Shown one piece after another: positions 7,083-14,516 of a DNA stretch of 19,614 nt. The translations under genes were made by a program, and so were the position numbers. The stretch comes from an uncultured Prevotella sp. GTDB lineage: Bacteria > Bacteroidota > Bacteroidia > Bacteroidales > Bacteroidaceae. The number at the start of each line of letters is the position of its first letter. Position 1 is the first letter of the stretch. The stretch lies in NCBI GenBank assembly GCA_937916405.1, contig CALFUF010000019.1, positions 1 to 19,614 of the forward strand, in the 5' to 3' direction. Under the pieces are notes generated by a model. That model did not search any database. It was not told the origin of the DNA and saw only the letters and a list, made by a program, of their open reading frames with translations.

Positions 7083-8771
7083 TTAGCCTGCGATGTCAGT
7101 TCCTGTGTACTTCGTCCAAGTCACGCTATTACCATCCTTGGCAGAGCAGATATAGACGTTGCCCTTCTCGTAGGTTGTGCCACCCAGTTCATAATCGCTG
7201 GTCAGCGCAATCTTCATGTTGAGGGTTGTATGAGCAGCGTCTGGCAGCACGTTAGAAGAGATGATCCAGTTGATGATACCCTGATTCTGCATGTTGAACA
7301 TGCGGTTCTCAGGACCAACGATGATGGAGTTGTAGCCCTTCAATGCCAGAGCGTCAGCACTGTACTCCCAATGAGTCTTCGACAGGTTGATTTCACCTGC
7401 GCCACGGGAGTTGTCGTTGGTACGGCTACGCTTACTCTCCTTCAAGTAGTGGGCAGCGTTACGCATATCGAGCACGAAAGCGTAGTCAGACATACCCATG
7501 AAGTCGAGGGTCTGGTCCCAGATGTAGTTCACGGTTCCGAAGGTGTCCTTGAAACGCTTGAAGGTCAGGTCGAACTCGGAAGCGTTCTCGAAGTGGATCT
7601 CACGGTTCTTGCCCGGGTTGATATTCTCCAGACGCTCAATGAAGTTCTTGCCGCAGAAGGCAAAAGCATCACTGGCAGTAGCGAAGTCGGTGAACTGGAG
7701 TTTGTTGATAGCCACGAGGTCTGTCAACTGGAACTCATTGCCGATAGCGTAGAAGTTAGGTATCTGATAAAGAATGCCCTCAGAATAGAACACGTCTTCC
7801 ACTACGCCACGCTCGTTCATACGCTTACGCTTAGCCTTAGGAGATACCCAATAACCACGCTCGGTTCGCATACCATCCTTGATCATGGCATCCTCCAAGA
7901 GGTTGGCAACCTTGACAGGATACTTCTTCTTCATCACCTCAAACTCCTCAGAGAACTCCACGTTCCAACCGTGCTTCTGGAGGAACACCTCGCGCTCACG
8001 GGGCTGGAAGTTGTCGGGAGTAACGAGTAACTGCGTCTCACTCATGGCATTCCACATACCCATCATGTAGGTGTCGGCTGGAATGTCGGGAACGTCCTGG
8101 TAGTCGTACTCGTCACCAGTCTGACCCTCAACGGCAGCAGGACCGTTGATAGCCTGCAAGGTAATACCGGTCTTGTCGCGCTCTACCACCTCCAAGGTCA
8201 GGAACTCACCGTTGTGCTCAGTCTGTGAGCCGGGTACGAAGCCACCCATTGACGGGACAGAGATAAGGTCGTACTTGCGGAATACCATCAGATTGCCGCT
8301 AAAGTTACTCTTTGTGAGTTTGATAGTAGCACCACCCGTAATAGCCTGTGTAGTCTTACCGTCAATGGTCTCACCACCCACACGGGCATGCTTTACGACG
8401 TAATTCTGTACGGGCTTGGTCTTCGACACACGGCTCATGATAGTCAGCAGAGGCACCTTATGCGGGCGAAGGACAACAATGTCACTTTCACGCTCTTCCT
8501 CTTCCAAACCACCCTCACGCATCTGCGTTGCGGTAGCCTGAGTACCAGTCAAATCCTGACCGGCAGAGTCACCGCCAGGAGCCTGCCGATTATTCTCATC
8601 GGGGTCAACGGGGTCGTGGTCTTTGGCTGGATCATCTTTCGTCATGTTATCCTCAGAAGGGTTCTCTACAGTGCCGACAGCCATTGCGCCTCCACCACTC
8701 ATTACTGAGAGCACGCAAAGCAGGACGCTCAGCACACTCCAAAATTTCTTTGAATGTTTCATTGTTTTCAT
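7083..8771 (-). CDS. major capsid protein, with signal-like N terminus (562 aa)
   Basis: Follows the scaffold gene by 20 bp and precedes a strong hairpin, as expected for the most abundant virion protein. Residues 1-31 look like a signal peptide: basic start (MKTMKHSKK), hydrophobic core about 11-24, small residues with A-M-A at 29-31. Residues 36-95 are acidic, Pro/Gly-rich and probably disordered. The capsid-like part starts about residue 98 (VVLRPHKVPLLTIMSRVSK), with KTKPVQNYVVKHARVGGET resembling the start of HK97-fold capsids of Bacteroidales phages. The C terminus (about 525-562) looks like a small beta domain (YEKGNVYICS ... VTWTKYTG). The fold is inferred, not checked. The ATG at 8771 follows ATATAAACA, the same leader as the nozzle gene; in-frame ATGs at 8762, 8645 and 8522 are alternatives, the last two removing the odd N terminus. 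Confidence 0.7.
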   Translation of the reverse strand: MKTMKHSKKFWSVLSVLLCVLSVMSGGGAMAVGTVENPSEDNMTKDDPAKDHDPVDPDENNRQAPGGDSAGQDLTGTQATATQMREGGLEEEERESDIVVLRPHKVPLLTIMSRVSKTKPVQNYVVKHARVGGETIDGKTTQAITGGATIKLTKSNFSGNLMVFRKYDLISVPSMGGFVPGSQTEHNGEFLTLEVVERDKTGITLQAINGPAAVEGQTGDEYDYQDVPDIPADTYMMGMWNAMSETQLLVTPDNFQPREREVFLQKHGWNVEFSEEFEVMKKKYPVKVANLLEDAMIKDGMRTERGYWVSPKAKRKRMNERGVVEDVFYSEGILYQIPNFYAIGNEFQLTDLVAINKLQFTDFATASDAFAFCGKNFIERLENINPGKNREIHFENASEFDLTFKRFKDTFGTVNYIWDQTLDFMGMSDYAFVLDMRNAAHYLKESKRSRTNDNSRGAGEINLSKTHWEYSADALALKGYNSIIVGPENRMFNMQNQGIINWIISSNVLPDAAHTTLNMKIALTSDYELGGTTYEKGNVYICSAKDGNSVTWTKYTGTDIAG

Positions 8772-8791
8772 TGTTTATATATAAATAATGT

Positions 8792-9580
8792 CTAACTGTT
8801 ACGTAAGATAAAGTCAGCCATACTTTCCTCCTTATTCTTCCGTTTCGAAGCTATACGTCCCTGTCCTTGACTGAACGAAGGAGGAGGTGTCTGGTTGTCG
8901 TCGAATGTTTTGAGTCGGTTGGCGTGCTTCTCATTGCGAGCCTGCATAGCAGCTTCCTCACGGGCGTTCTGTAAGTCAGTGTCGTAGTTCATGGCGTGCA
9001 TCATGGCAATCCAAGTATCTTTTGATACCTTGCCTTCAAAGGCTGGAGCAAAGATATTATCCCAAAAATGCTCCCACATACGGTCCATCTGCTCGTCACT
9101 CAGACCGAACTCCTGCTGAACGGAGGCAAGGGCATTGAGCGATTCGTCAATAGCGACATCCTTGGCATTCTCTGCATTCTCACTGTCTACTTGTTTCTGT
9201 TGCCAGTTCTTAAATTTCTCGTCCACCTGAGCCATCACTTCGGGGTCGTCGAGTGCGGCTTTGATGTCTATGCCGTTCTCCGTCAACCAAACGAGCGGAT
9301 TCTTGTCGGGATGCTCTGCCAGATCCTGGAACATGGCGGCAATCCATCGGTTCTTGTCAAGAGCCTGCGAGAGGTTTCTACCAGACTGGCGCAAACTGCG
9401 ATAACGCTCACGCTCGTCTGCTAAGCGACCATAACGCGCTTCTTTATCCTCAAAGTCTACATCGGGGTTGTCCTCTGCAAACATGGCGGAGTAACGGTCT
9501 CTGTTAGGTCTTGCGGTCTGCTCTGGAGTCTGCTGCTCAGCGGTCTCCTGTTCTTTGGTTATCTTATTTGTTTCTGCCAT
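8792..9580 (-). CDS. putative capsid scaffold protein (262 aa)
   Basis: First gene of the minus-strand late operon, directly before the capsid gene. It is very rich in Glu, Gln, Asp, Lys and Asn and looks almost entirely helical, with no Cys. The N terminus is polar and probably disordered (ITKEQETAEQQTPEQTARPN), the middle forms amphipathic helices (YGRLADERERYRSLRQ, WIAAMFQDLAEHPDKN), and the C terminus is short and basic (GRIASKRKNKEES) before a final helix. Helical acidic body plus basic C-terminal end is the general design of scaffold proteins of P22 and related phages, in which the basic end binds the coat protein. Position next to the capsid gene supports this strongly; sequence similarity has not been tested. 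No protease motif is seen, so it does not look like a fused protease-scaffold. Confidence 0.6.
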   Translation of the reverse strand: MAETNKITKEQETAEQQTPEQTARPNRDRYSAMFAEDNPDVDFEDKEARYGRLADERERYRSLRQSGRNLSQALDKNRWIAAMFQDLAEHPDKNPLVWLTENGIDIKAALDDPEVMAQVDEKFKNWQQKQVDSENAENAKDVAIDESLNALASVQQEFGLSDEQMDRMWEHFWDNIFAPAFEGKVSKDTWIAMMHAMNYDTDLQNAREEAAMQARNEKHANRLKTFDDNQTPPPSFSQGQGRIASKRKNKEESMADFILRNS

Positions 9581-9599
9581 AATAAAGGGGTTTATGGCG

Positions 9600-9643
9600 C
9601 AAATATCTCAAATTTTCTTCCGCCCCTTGCCGTGTTTTCCCAA
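9600..9643 (-). promoter_or_regulatory. leftward late promoter driving scaffold and capsid
   Basis: On the minus strand the 16-mer TTGGGAAAACACGGCA (complement 9628-9643) is followed after 20 bp by GATATTTG (complement 9600-9607), one mismatch from the Bacteroidota -7 element TAnnTTTG. The next bases are CGCCATAAA. No TTTG -33 element stands at the usual distance; the 16-mer ends there instead. The distance from the -7 element to the scaffold ATG gives a leader of about 20 bases. Mirror image of the rightward promoter. Confidence 0.5.
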
Positions 9644-9715
9644 CACCCTAAAATCGATATGTTAATTTATCTTAACCCCCTAATTCTTGATTTCCCGTTT
9701 TGGGAAAACACGGCA
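9628..9715. repeat. perfect 16-bp inverted repeat in the divergent control region
   Basis: 9628-9643 (TGCCGTGTTTTCCCAA) is the exact reverse complement of 9700-9715, separated by 56 bp of A/T-rich DNA. The arms point outwards, each ending 20 bp before a -7-like element on its own side. Too widely spaced for a useful terminator and between divergent genes, so it is probably a pair of protein-binding sites or phage-specific promoter elements. The right arm can also form its own small hairpin (9691-9696 TTTCCC with 9702-9707 GGGAAA); the left arm cannot. Confidence 0.9.
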
Positions 9716-9743
9716 CTATACACTACCCTTTAGGTTACTTTTG
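9700..9743 (+). promoter_or_regulatory. rightward late promoter driving portal operon
   Basis: TTGGGAAAACACGGCA (9700-9715), then exactly 20 bp, then TACTTTTG (9736-9743), a full match to the Bacteroidota -7 consensus TAnnTTTG. The next bases, CGAGCATAAA, resemble those after the leftward -7 element (CGCCATAAA). The usual -33 TTTG is absent and the 16-mer occupies that place. Transcription would begin near 9750, leaving a leader of about 15 bases before the portal ATG at 9766. Confidence 0.6.
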
Positions 9744-9765
9744 CGAGCATAAATAGAACCTGATT

Positions 9766-11727
9766 ATGGCTATAATAAGAACCTTGTCGCAGGCTACAGG
9801 ACGCATCCACGATTCCGTGAGGCAGCGTAAACGTCGTGTTTCTGATGGCATCGTTACCCGAAAACGCAGGCGCAACGACTACGACCTTGTGCTTCGCTGT
9901 CAGCAGGCATGGAACAACCTCGAAGAGCCCCGACGTGTCCGTGAACGTGTGAAGGAGTACGTCTATGGCGACCAGTGGGGAGATATCATCCACTACCGTC
10001 ACGGACGAATCACGGAACGGGAGTATATCCAGCGCAAGGGTAATGTTCCACTGCAGAACAACATCATGATTTCCATCATCGGCTCTGTCGTTGGTCTCTA
10101 CACCAAACAATCCGGTGAGCCAAATTGCTTTGCCATGCGTAAGGACTCCCAATGGTTGTCGGATATGATGTCGGCTACCATTCAGCAGAACTGGCAGAAG
10201 ACAAGGCAGGCAGATGCGCTGAAAACAGCCTTCGAGGATTTTTGCATTGGAGGAATTGCGGTTAGCCGTGAGACTTACGAGGAGAAGAATGGTCGCAGGG
10301 TTGCATGGACGGACTTCCCGAATGTAAACCACGTCTTTTGGGAAGCAGGCACCGACCCACGTATGTCTGACCTTCGAATGATTGGTATTCTAAACGATGC
10401 CACGGCAGGCGAACTCTACTCCAAATTCTGCAATGAGAAATATGGTTGGACGGTAGAAGAGATCAATGAAGTGTTCGGGATAACAGATGACACTTATCCA
10501 TCAGCTTACTCCGGCTATCAGCAGAACGAGAAAGAAAGCCTTACTACACTCTCTTTTGACAAATCCGCCTCTAACGACCAATACAGACTGATAGAGGTAT
10601 GGACGCAGGAGACCAAGACGCGCTATCAGTGCTACGACCCACTGGCTACCAAGGCTGACGATATAGAATACCGTATCGAGGTGAAAGACCTGTGGCGCAT
10701 CCAGCAGATTAACCAGGAGCGCATCCGTCAGTATCAGGAGATTGGTGTGCCCGAAGAGGAATGGGCACTGATAGAATACGAACTCATAGAGGACTTGTAT
10801 TGGTATTTCACTTATTTGGCTCCAGATGGAACGGTTATTGCCGAAGGTGAGACACCTTACGAATCGAAAACACATCCATTCTCTATCAAACTATATCCTT
10901 ATGTCAACTCGGAGATACACCCGTTCATGGGAAACATCATCGACCAGCAGCGTTACATCAACCGCCTCATCATTATGCACGACATGGCGGCACGCTCAGC
11001 AGCAAAGGGTCTCATGATATTCCCCATTGGCAATATCCCCGATGGCATGACGAAGGAAGATATAGCCGACGAGATAACCGAATACGACGGACTGCTATTC
11101 TTTGAGGCAGATAAGGTTAACCCGAATCTCCGTCCAGAGATTATCACATCTGGTGCCGTACAGATTGGTACGCAAGAACTCCTACAGATGGAGTTAAATC
11201 TTGCAAGGGATATTACCAACGTCTCTGGCGCATTGCAAGGCAAAACCCCAAGCGCAGGAACCAGTGCTGCCCGTTATGCGCAAGAGACACAGAACGCCAC
11301 CACTTCACTCGCTTCGATTCTACAGGACTTCACCTCGTTCATGGAGTCGATTGCGCAGAAGAAGTGTATGATGATCAAGCAGTACTACCGACATACAGAC
11401 CTTGTAGTGTCGCGCGACCACACCATCTTCTACGAGTACGATAACCTGTCAGCCCGTGACGTGGACTTTGAGGTGACAATCAAGGAGTCTGCCGCCACCA
11501 CCGCCTATCGTACCTATATCAACGACACCGCCATACAACTCCTACAGCTGAAGGCTATCAGCATCAAGCAATACTTGGAGGTTGTCAACCTGCCTTATGC
11601 CGACGAACTCCTGCAGATTATCCAGCGTGACGAGGCACAGCAGCTTGCCATGCAGCAGGAACTCATGACGCAGGGTGTCAATCAGCAACAGGTAGATAAC
11701 GCACAACAAATGCTGCAGGCGGAATAA
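9766..11727 (+). CDS. portal protein, P22-like (653 aa)
   Basis: The portal is the dodecameric ring at one capsid vertex through which DNA is packaged and ejected. Size fits P22-like portals of podoviruses (P22 gp1 is 725 aa). Features seen: a basic N terminus, then NNIMISIIGSVVGLYTKQSG (about residues 104-123), matching the conserved start of the portal core; the core helix region with DQQRYINRLIIMHD; and a segment LARDITNVSGALQGKTPSAG followed by TSAARYAQETQ, very like the tunnel-loop region of these portals. The C-terminal 40 residues are Gln-rich and helical (QQLAMQQELM, QQQVDNAQQM), as in the P22 portal barrel. First gene of the rightward operon, about 23 bases after the -7 element; ATG has no Shine-Dalgarno. 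The call is from pattern recognition without a search, but several conserved regions agree. Confidence 0.8.
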   Translation: MAIIRTLSQATGRIHDSVRQRKRRVSDGIVTRKRRRNDYDLVLRCQQAWNNLEEPRRVRERVKEYVYGDQWGDIIHYRHGRITEREYIQRKGNVPLQNNIMISIIGSVVGLYTKQSGEPNCFAMRKDSQWLSDMMSATIQQNWQKTRQADALKTAFEDFCIGGIAVSRETYEEKNGRRVAWTDFPNVNHVFWEAGTDPRMSDLRMIGILNDATAGELYSKFCNEKYGWTVEEINEVFGITDDTYPSAYSGYQQNEKESLTTLSFDKSASNDQYRLIEVWTQETKTRYQCYDPLATKADDIEYRIEVKDLWRIQQINQERIRQYQEIGVPEEEWALIEYELIEDLYWYFTYLAPDGTVIAEGETPYESKTHPFSIKLYPYVNSEIHPFMGNIIDQQRYINRLIIMHDMAARSAAKGLMIFPIGNIPDGMTKEDIADEITEYDGLLFFEADKVNPNLRPEIITSGAVQIGTQELLQMELNLARDITNVSGALQGKTPSAGTSAARYAQETQNATTSLASILQDFTSFMESIAQKKCMMIKQYYRHTDLVVSRDHTIFYEYDNLSARDVDFEVTIKESAATTAYRTYINDTAIQLLQLKAISIKQYLEVVNLPYADELLQIIQRDEAQQLAMQQELMTQGVNQQQVDNAQQMLQAE

Positions 11728-11751
11728 CCGTAATTTTATTCAGCATAAGAT

Positions 11752-12180
11752 ATGACAATAACGATAAGTACTGTTATTTCAGCCATCAAACGCCACCTCT
11801 CCATCATTGGAAAGCGGCTGTATAACAAGGAGGGAAAGAATATGTTTTCTGACATTACCCTTTCCTCTGCCGAAGACACACAGATTCTTACACAGTATAT
11901 CAATGCCTCAGCGCAGGACATCGAATCGGTATTGAAGCAGCTTGTCACTGGTTCCGTATATGGCAATACCATTGCCATCACTATTCGGAATACTCGTGGT
12001 GATACCGACTTCGAGACCCGCACGAAAGACCTTGCTGAGAGTTACATCACTCTGAATAGCGTAGGCGAATACCTCTCTATGTTCCACACGGACATTGCTA
12101 AGAAGTACCAGCGCGACGCACAGCAGCGGTTGGAAATGCTAATCTCATATGTATTCTACAAGAAACCACCGACAATTTAA
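11752..12180 (+). CDS. post-portal family member 1, shortest form (142 aa)
   Basis: First of four tandem genes that appear related. Residues 73-140 (IAITIRNTRGDTDFETRTKD onward, ending YVFYKKPP) match the core of the 293- and 251-aa proteins: a beta strand, the 'La..yI' helix, a variable helix and a final KKPP (137-140). It lacks the EQAG motif and the Trp-Trp pair of the two longer proteins and ends two residues after KKPP, so it is the bare core form. No signal peptide or membrane segment. Position right after the portal suggests a connector, neck or tail component, but no function is shown. Start ATG 24 bp after the portal stop. Confidence 0.5.
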   Translation: MTITISTVISAIKRHLSIIGKRLYNKEGKNMFSDITLSSAEDTQILTQYINASAQDIESVLKQLVTGSVYGNTIAITIRNTRGDTDFETRTKDLAESYITLNSVGEYLSMFHTDIAKKYQRDAQQRLEMLISYVFYKKPPTI

Positions 12181-12192
12181 AAACATCACATT

Positions 12193-13074
12193 ATGGCAAA
12201 AATTTTAACTCTTACACTCAACGCCACTGACATCAGACATGCGGTAAAGTCCGATACTTACATCACGGGACAGGTGGATAAATCTGCCGACATGGTGAAG
12301 AATGCCGCCTTAGCCTTCAACGAGCAGGCTGGCGATGAGCAATACCACGAACTGAAACTATACCGCACCATGAAGGGTGCTCTGGCTAAGTTTGAGGCTT
12401 CTATTGCGGAGTATGTGGAAACGTCCGACGTACAGGCTGCCGTTTCTGATACGCTGACGCAGGAGTCAACAGTATTTACTATCACGCTGACGGTCAACGA
12501 CCGTACAACGGGAGCCTTTGTCACTACACTGGCACATCTCGCCCAAGAATTTATCATCAACACCATGCTCTACTATTGGTGGCAACCCATCAAATCGTCT
12601 CTCGCCAAGGAGTATCTCGCTTTCTCGGCTGATAATCTCATAGATGTTCGCAGGTGTCTGGCAAAGTCGGCGCCTGCAAGTTCTAATACTTCCTATGATG
12701 ATATTTCGGGTGAAGTGACTCCTGTCAGTCTGCTTCCTGAATATGCAGCACAAACGGAAGGTCTTTTCTATCTGAAAGGAACTGTCAGCGCAGAGGGTCG
12801 GTCAGTAGAAAATCCGATAGTGTATCTCCAAGAAGGGGTTGTTTCTGTTTGTGATGGAGAAAATGACCTTGCCGGAAAACTGATAACCTTCAATGAAATG
12901 CTGTCTAAACCTATGGCCACAAGTAAACGCTCTGATAAACTGGTTACGGCTATCACCAACGCTGCCATTGCTGCCTTTGCTCGTTACAACATCACCGTGG
13001 CGGACGCAGGTTATACCGACTCTCATGGCTCAGTGGATGCGCTCAATGTAATTGCTTATCTTAAAACGGCATAG
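12193..13074 (+). CDS. post-portal family member 2, with extra C-terminal domain (293 aa)
   Basis: The core covers residues 1-161: an N-terminal strand and helix, EQAGDE at 44-49, a strand (TVFTITLTVNDR) near 93-104, the helix LAHLAQEFIINTMLYYWW with Trp-Trp at 129-130, and KSAP at 158-161. The same landmarks lie at the same residue numbers in the 251-aa protein, which is why I call them paralogues. After the core come a Ser/Asn linker and about 110 residues of different make-up, including a beta part (YLKGTVSAEGRSVENPIVYL) and a helical Ala-rich end (ITNAAIAAFARYN). Probably a virion structural protein; the extra domain may project from the particle. Starts 12 bp after the previous gene, with an A-rich leader. 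Confidence 0.55.
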   Translation: MAKILTLTLNATDIRHAVKSDTYITGQVDKSADMVKNAALAFNEQAGDEQYHELKLYRTMKGALAKFEASIAEYVETSDVQAAVSDTLTQESTVFTITLTVNDRTTGAFVTTLAHLAQEFIINTMLYYWWQPIKSSLAKEYLAFSADNLIDVRRCLAKSAPASSNTSYDDISGEVTPVSLLPEYAAQTEGLFYLKGTVSAEGRSVENPIVYLQEGVVSVCDGENDLAGKLITFNEMLSKPMATSKRSDKLVTAITNAAIAAFARYNITVADAGYTDSHGSVDALNVIAYLKTA

Positions 13075-13076
13075 TA

Positions 13077-13832
13077 ATGAGCCAGACAATAACACTTATA
13101 CTTGTCAAGTCGCTCATCATCGAGTCGGTGAAGAATGAGACCTTCTTCCGTGGACTGGTGGAGAAAGCCGCCGATCAGAAAGCCCTCACCGTAGCCTATC
13201 ACGAACAGGCAGGTAACGAGACCTATCAGGAAAGACTCTTGTTAAGGGGGCTCTATACCAATCTGAGCAATCTGAAAACTCACCTCTCAGACTATCTCTC
13301 AATATCGGATCAGTCATCGGACGACAACAACATAGACTCAAAGGAAGAGGAAGGCAACATCATTCTTTACCTCACCGTGTCGGACTATTTCAACAAGGGC
13401 TACGCCGACCCACTGGCGAAACTATGCTCCAAGTACATCGAGGAAGCCATGCTGATGGACTGGTGGAAACCCGTCAACGAAAAGCAGTCGGACCTCTATG
13501 CCCAATTCGTGGAGCGAGATCTTACTGCCATCAAGCGTTGCTTTAACAAGAAGCCCCCTTGCTATCCGAAATACCCATACACCCGTCACATCTCTATAAT
13601 GGCTTCAGTGCTTAATGTAAAAGTGGGTCATGCTTACACTTTAACCTATACCATTGACAATGGCGCCGAGGATGATATTCTGGCACGATTAAACAATCAC
13701 AACATCAAAACAGGGAAAAGTAAAGAGGGGTTTATAGTTAAAGGTCAGCATCCTGGCAGCACCCTTCTCACCCTTTTTTCTAAACACGACGAGGACATAT
13801 CTGTCACTGTCCTTATTCATATACAACCCTAG
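13077..13832 (+). CDS. post-portal family member 3, with Ig-like C terminus (251 aa)
   Basis: The core has EQAGNE at 43-48, the strand NIILYLTV near 94-101, the helix LAKLCSKYIEEAMLMDWW with Trp-Trp at 129-130, and KKPP at 158-161, aligning almost position for position with member 2. Residues about 171-250 look like a bacterial Ig-like (Big_2-type) domain: alternating strands (LNVKVGHAYTLTYTI, GFIVKGQHPGSTLLTLF, ISVTVLIHI) with the usual Gly/Ser turn pattern. Ig-like domains on phage virions often bind glycans or help adhesion to the gut surface. The gene begins 2 bp after the previous stop, so the two are tightly linked. The Ig call is by pattern only. Confidence 0.55.
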   Translation: MSQTITLILVKSLIIESVKNETFFRGLVEKAADQKALTVAYHEQAGNETYQERLLLRGLYTNLSNLKTHLSDYLSISDQSSDDNNIDSKEEEGNIILYLTVSDYFNKGYADPLAKLCSKYIEEAMLMDWWKPVNEKQSDLYAQFVERDLTAIKRCFNKKPPCYPKYPYTRHISIMASVLNVKVGHAYTLTYTIDNGAEDDILARLNNHNIKTGKSKEGFIVKGQHPGSTLLTLFSKHDEDISVTVLIHIQP

Positions 13833-13845
13833 TAGATTAAAGCAT

Positions 13846-14472
13846 ATGACTCATATTCACGAAAAAGGTTTTAGACCTATCAGTATCAACAGACCAGAGC
13901 CAGATGATAACTGGCCCTATAGAAGGTATCCGAATAACGGGAATGATAAGCAGTATGGGGTAAAATCTCCAAAGTTTGAGCGGCACATCTATATACGAAA
14001 GGACGAAATAATCTTCGACATAGAGGCACAACTGAGCATTGTTTCCAAGATGCGCCGCAAGGAGGATGGTACGGAAGAAAGTGTACTTACAGGTGCCACC
14101 TCAACCTATCACCAGATGTTTGTCAGATGGATAGACAAGCATATAGGGGAAGCGAAGACGGTGATGTCGGCTTTTGTCCTCGAACGCTTTAAGACCTCGC
14201 AAACAAACTCTATCAAAGACAAGGATGAGGTAGACATCACACTTCTTATGCCGGAGTGGTATGACGACACAACCTTCCCCCAACTCTGTACGGCAGTTCA
14301 TGATTATGTCGTGAATGCCACACTCTTCGATTTTTTATCTATGACCCTTACATCCAAAGACCCTGTATCTGTAGATAAGAATGAGACATCTGCTAAATCA
14401 CAATATCAAATTAAAAAACTTGTTAATGCCGCAAAGCCAGGGCGTATTAGCAAACCCTTTAAACCATTTTAA
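13846..14472 (+). CDS. post-portal family member 4, divergent (208 aa)
   Basis: The most diverged of the four. Residues 1-45 are a polar, Pro/Asn-rich extension absent from the others. Then come a strand and helix (EIIFDIEAQLSIVSKMRR), a helix with YHQMFVRWIDKHIGEAKTVM, the strand DITLLM, and LCTAVHDYVVNATLFDFL (about 147-164), which lines up with the 'La..yI...mL..WW' helix of members 2 and 3, with Trp-Trp replaced. It lacks the KKPP ending, having instead a basic C terminus (LVNAAKPGRISKPFKPF). Family membership is weaker than for members 2 and 3 and rests on the order of predicted elements and a few residues. Confidence 0.45.
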   Translation: MTHIHEKGFRPISINRPEPDDNWPYRRYPNNGNDKQYGVKSPKFERHIYIRKDEIIFDIEAQLSIVSKMRRKEDGTEESVLTGATSTYHQMFVRWIDKHIGEAKTVMSAFVLERFKTSQTNSIKDKDEVDITLLMPEWYDDTTFPQLCTAVHDYVVNATLFDFLSMTLTSKDPVSVDKNETSAKSQYQIKKLVNAAKPGRISKPFKPF

Positions 14473-14516
14473 TATGATGGGAAAATTTAAAACATACTGA
14501 ATTTAAACAAGATAGG

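Noticed and set aside
7230..8030. Long plus-strand open frame of 266 codons
   Set aside because: It lies wholly opposite the capsid gene, has a low-complexity Val/Leu/His-rich translation typical of antisense frames, and no start context.
9661..9676. Small inverted repeat GTTAA-N6-TTAAC in the centre of the control region as an operator
   Set aside because: Only 5-bp arms in A/T-rich DNA and not centred between the 16-bp arms; likely chance.
9730..10332. Minus-strand open frame of 200 codons opposite the portal start
   Set aside because: It overlaps the rightward promoter and the well-supported portal gene, and its translation shows no motif.
11752..14472. Reading the post-portal genes as tape-measure or ejection proteins
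   Set aside because: They are short, beta/helix mixed and paralogous, without the long helical or hydrophobic repeats of tape-measure or ejection proteins.
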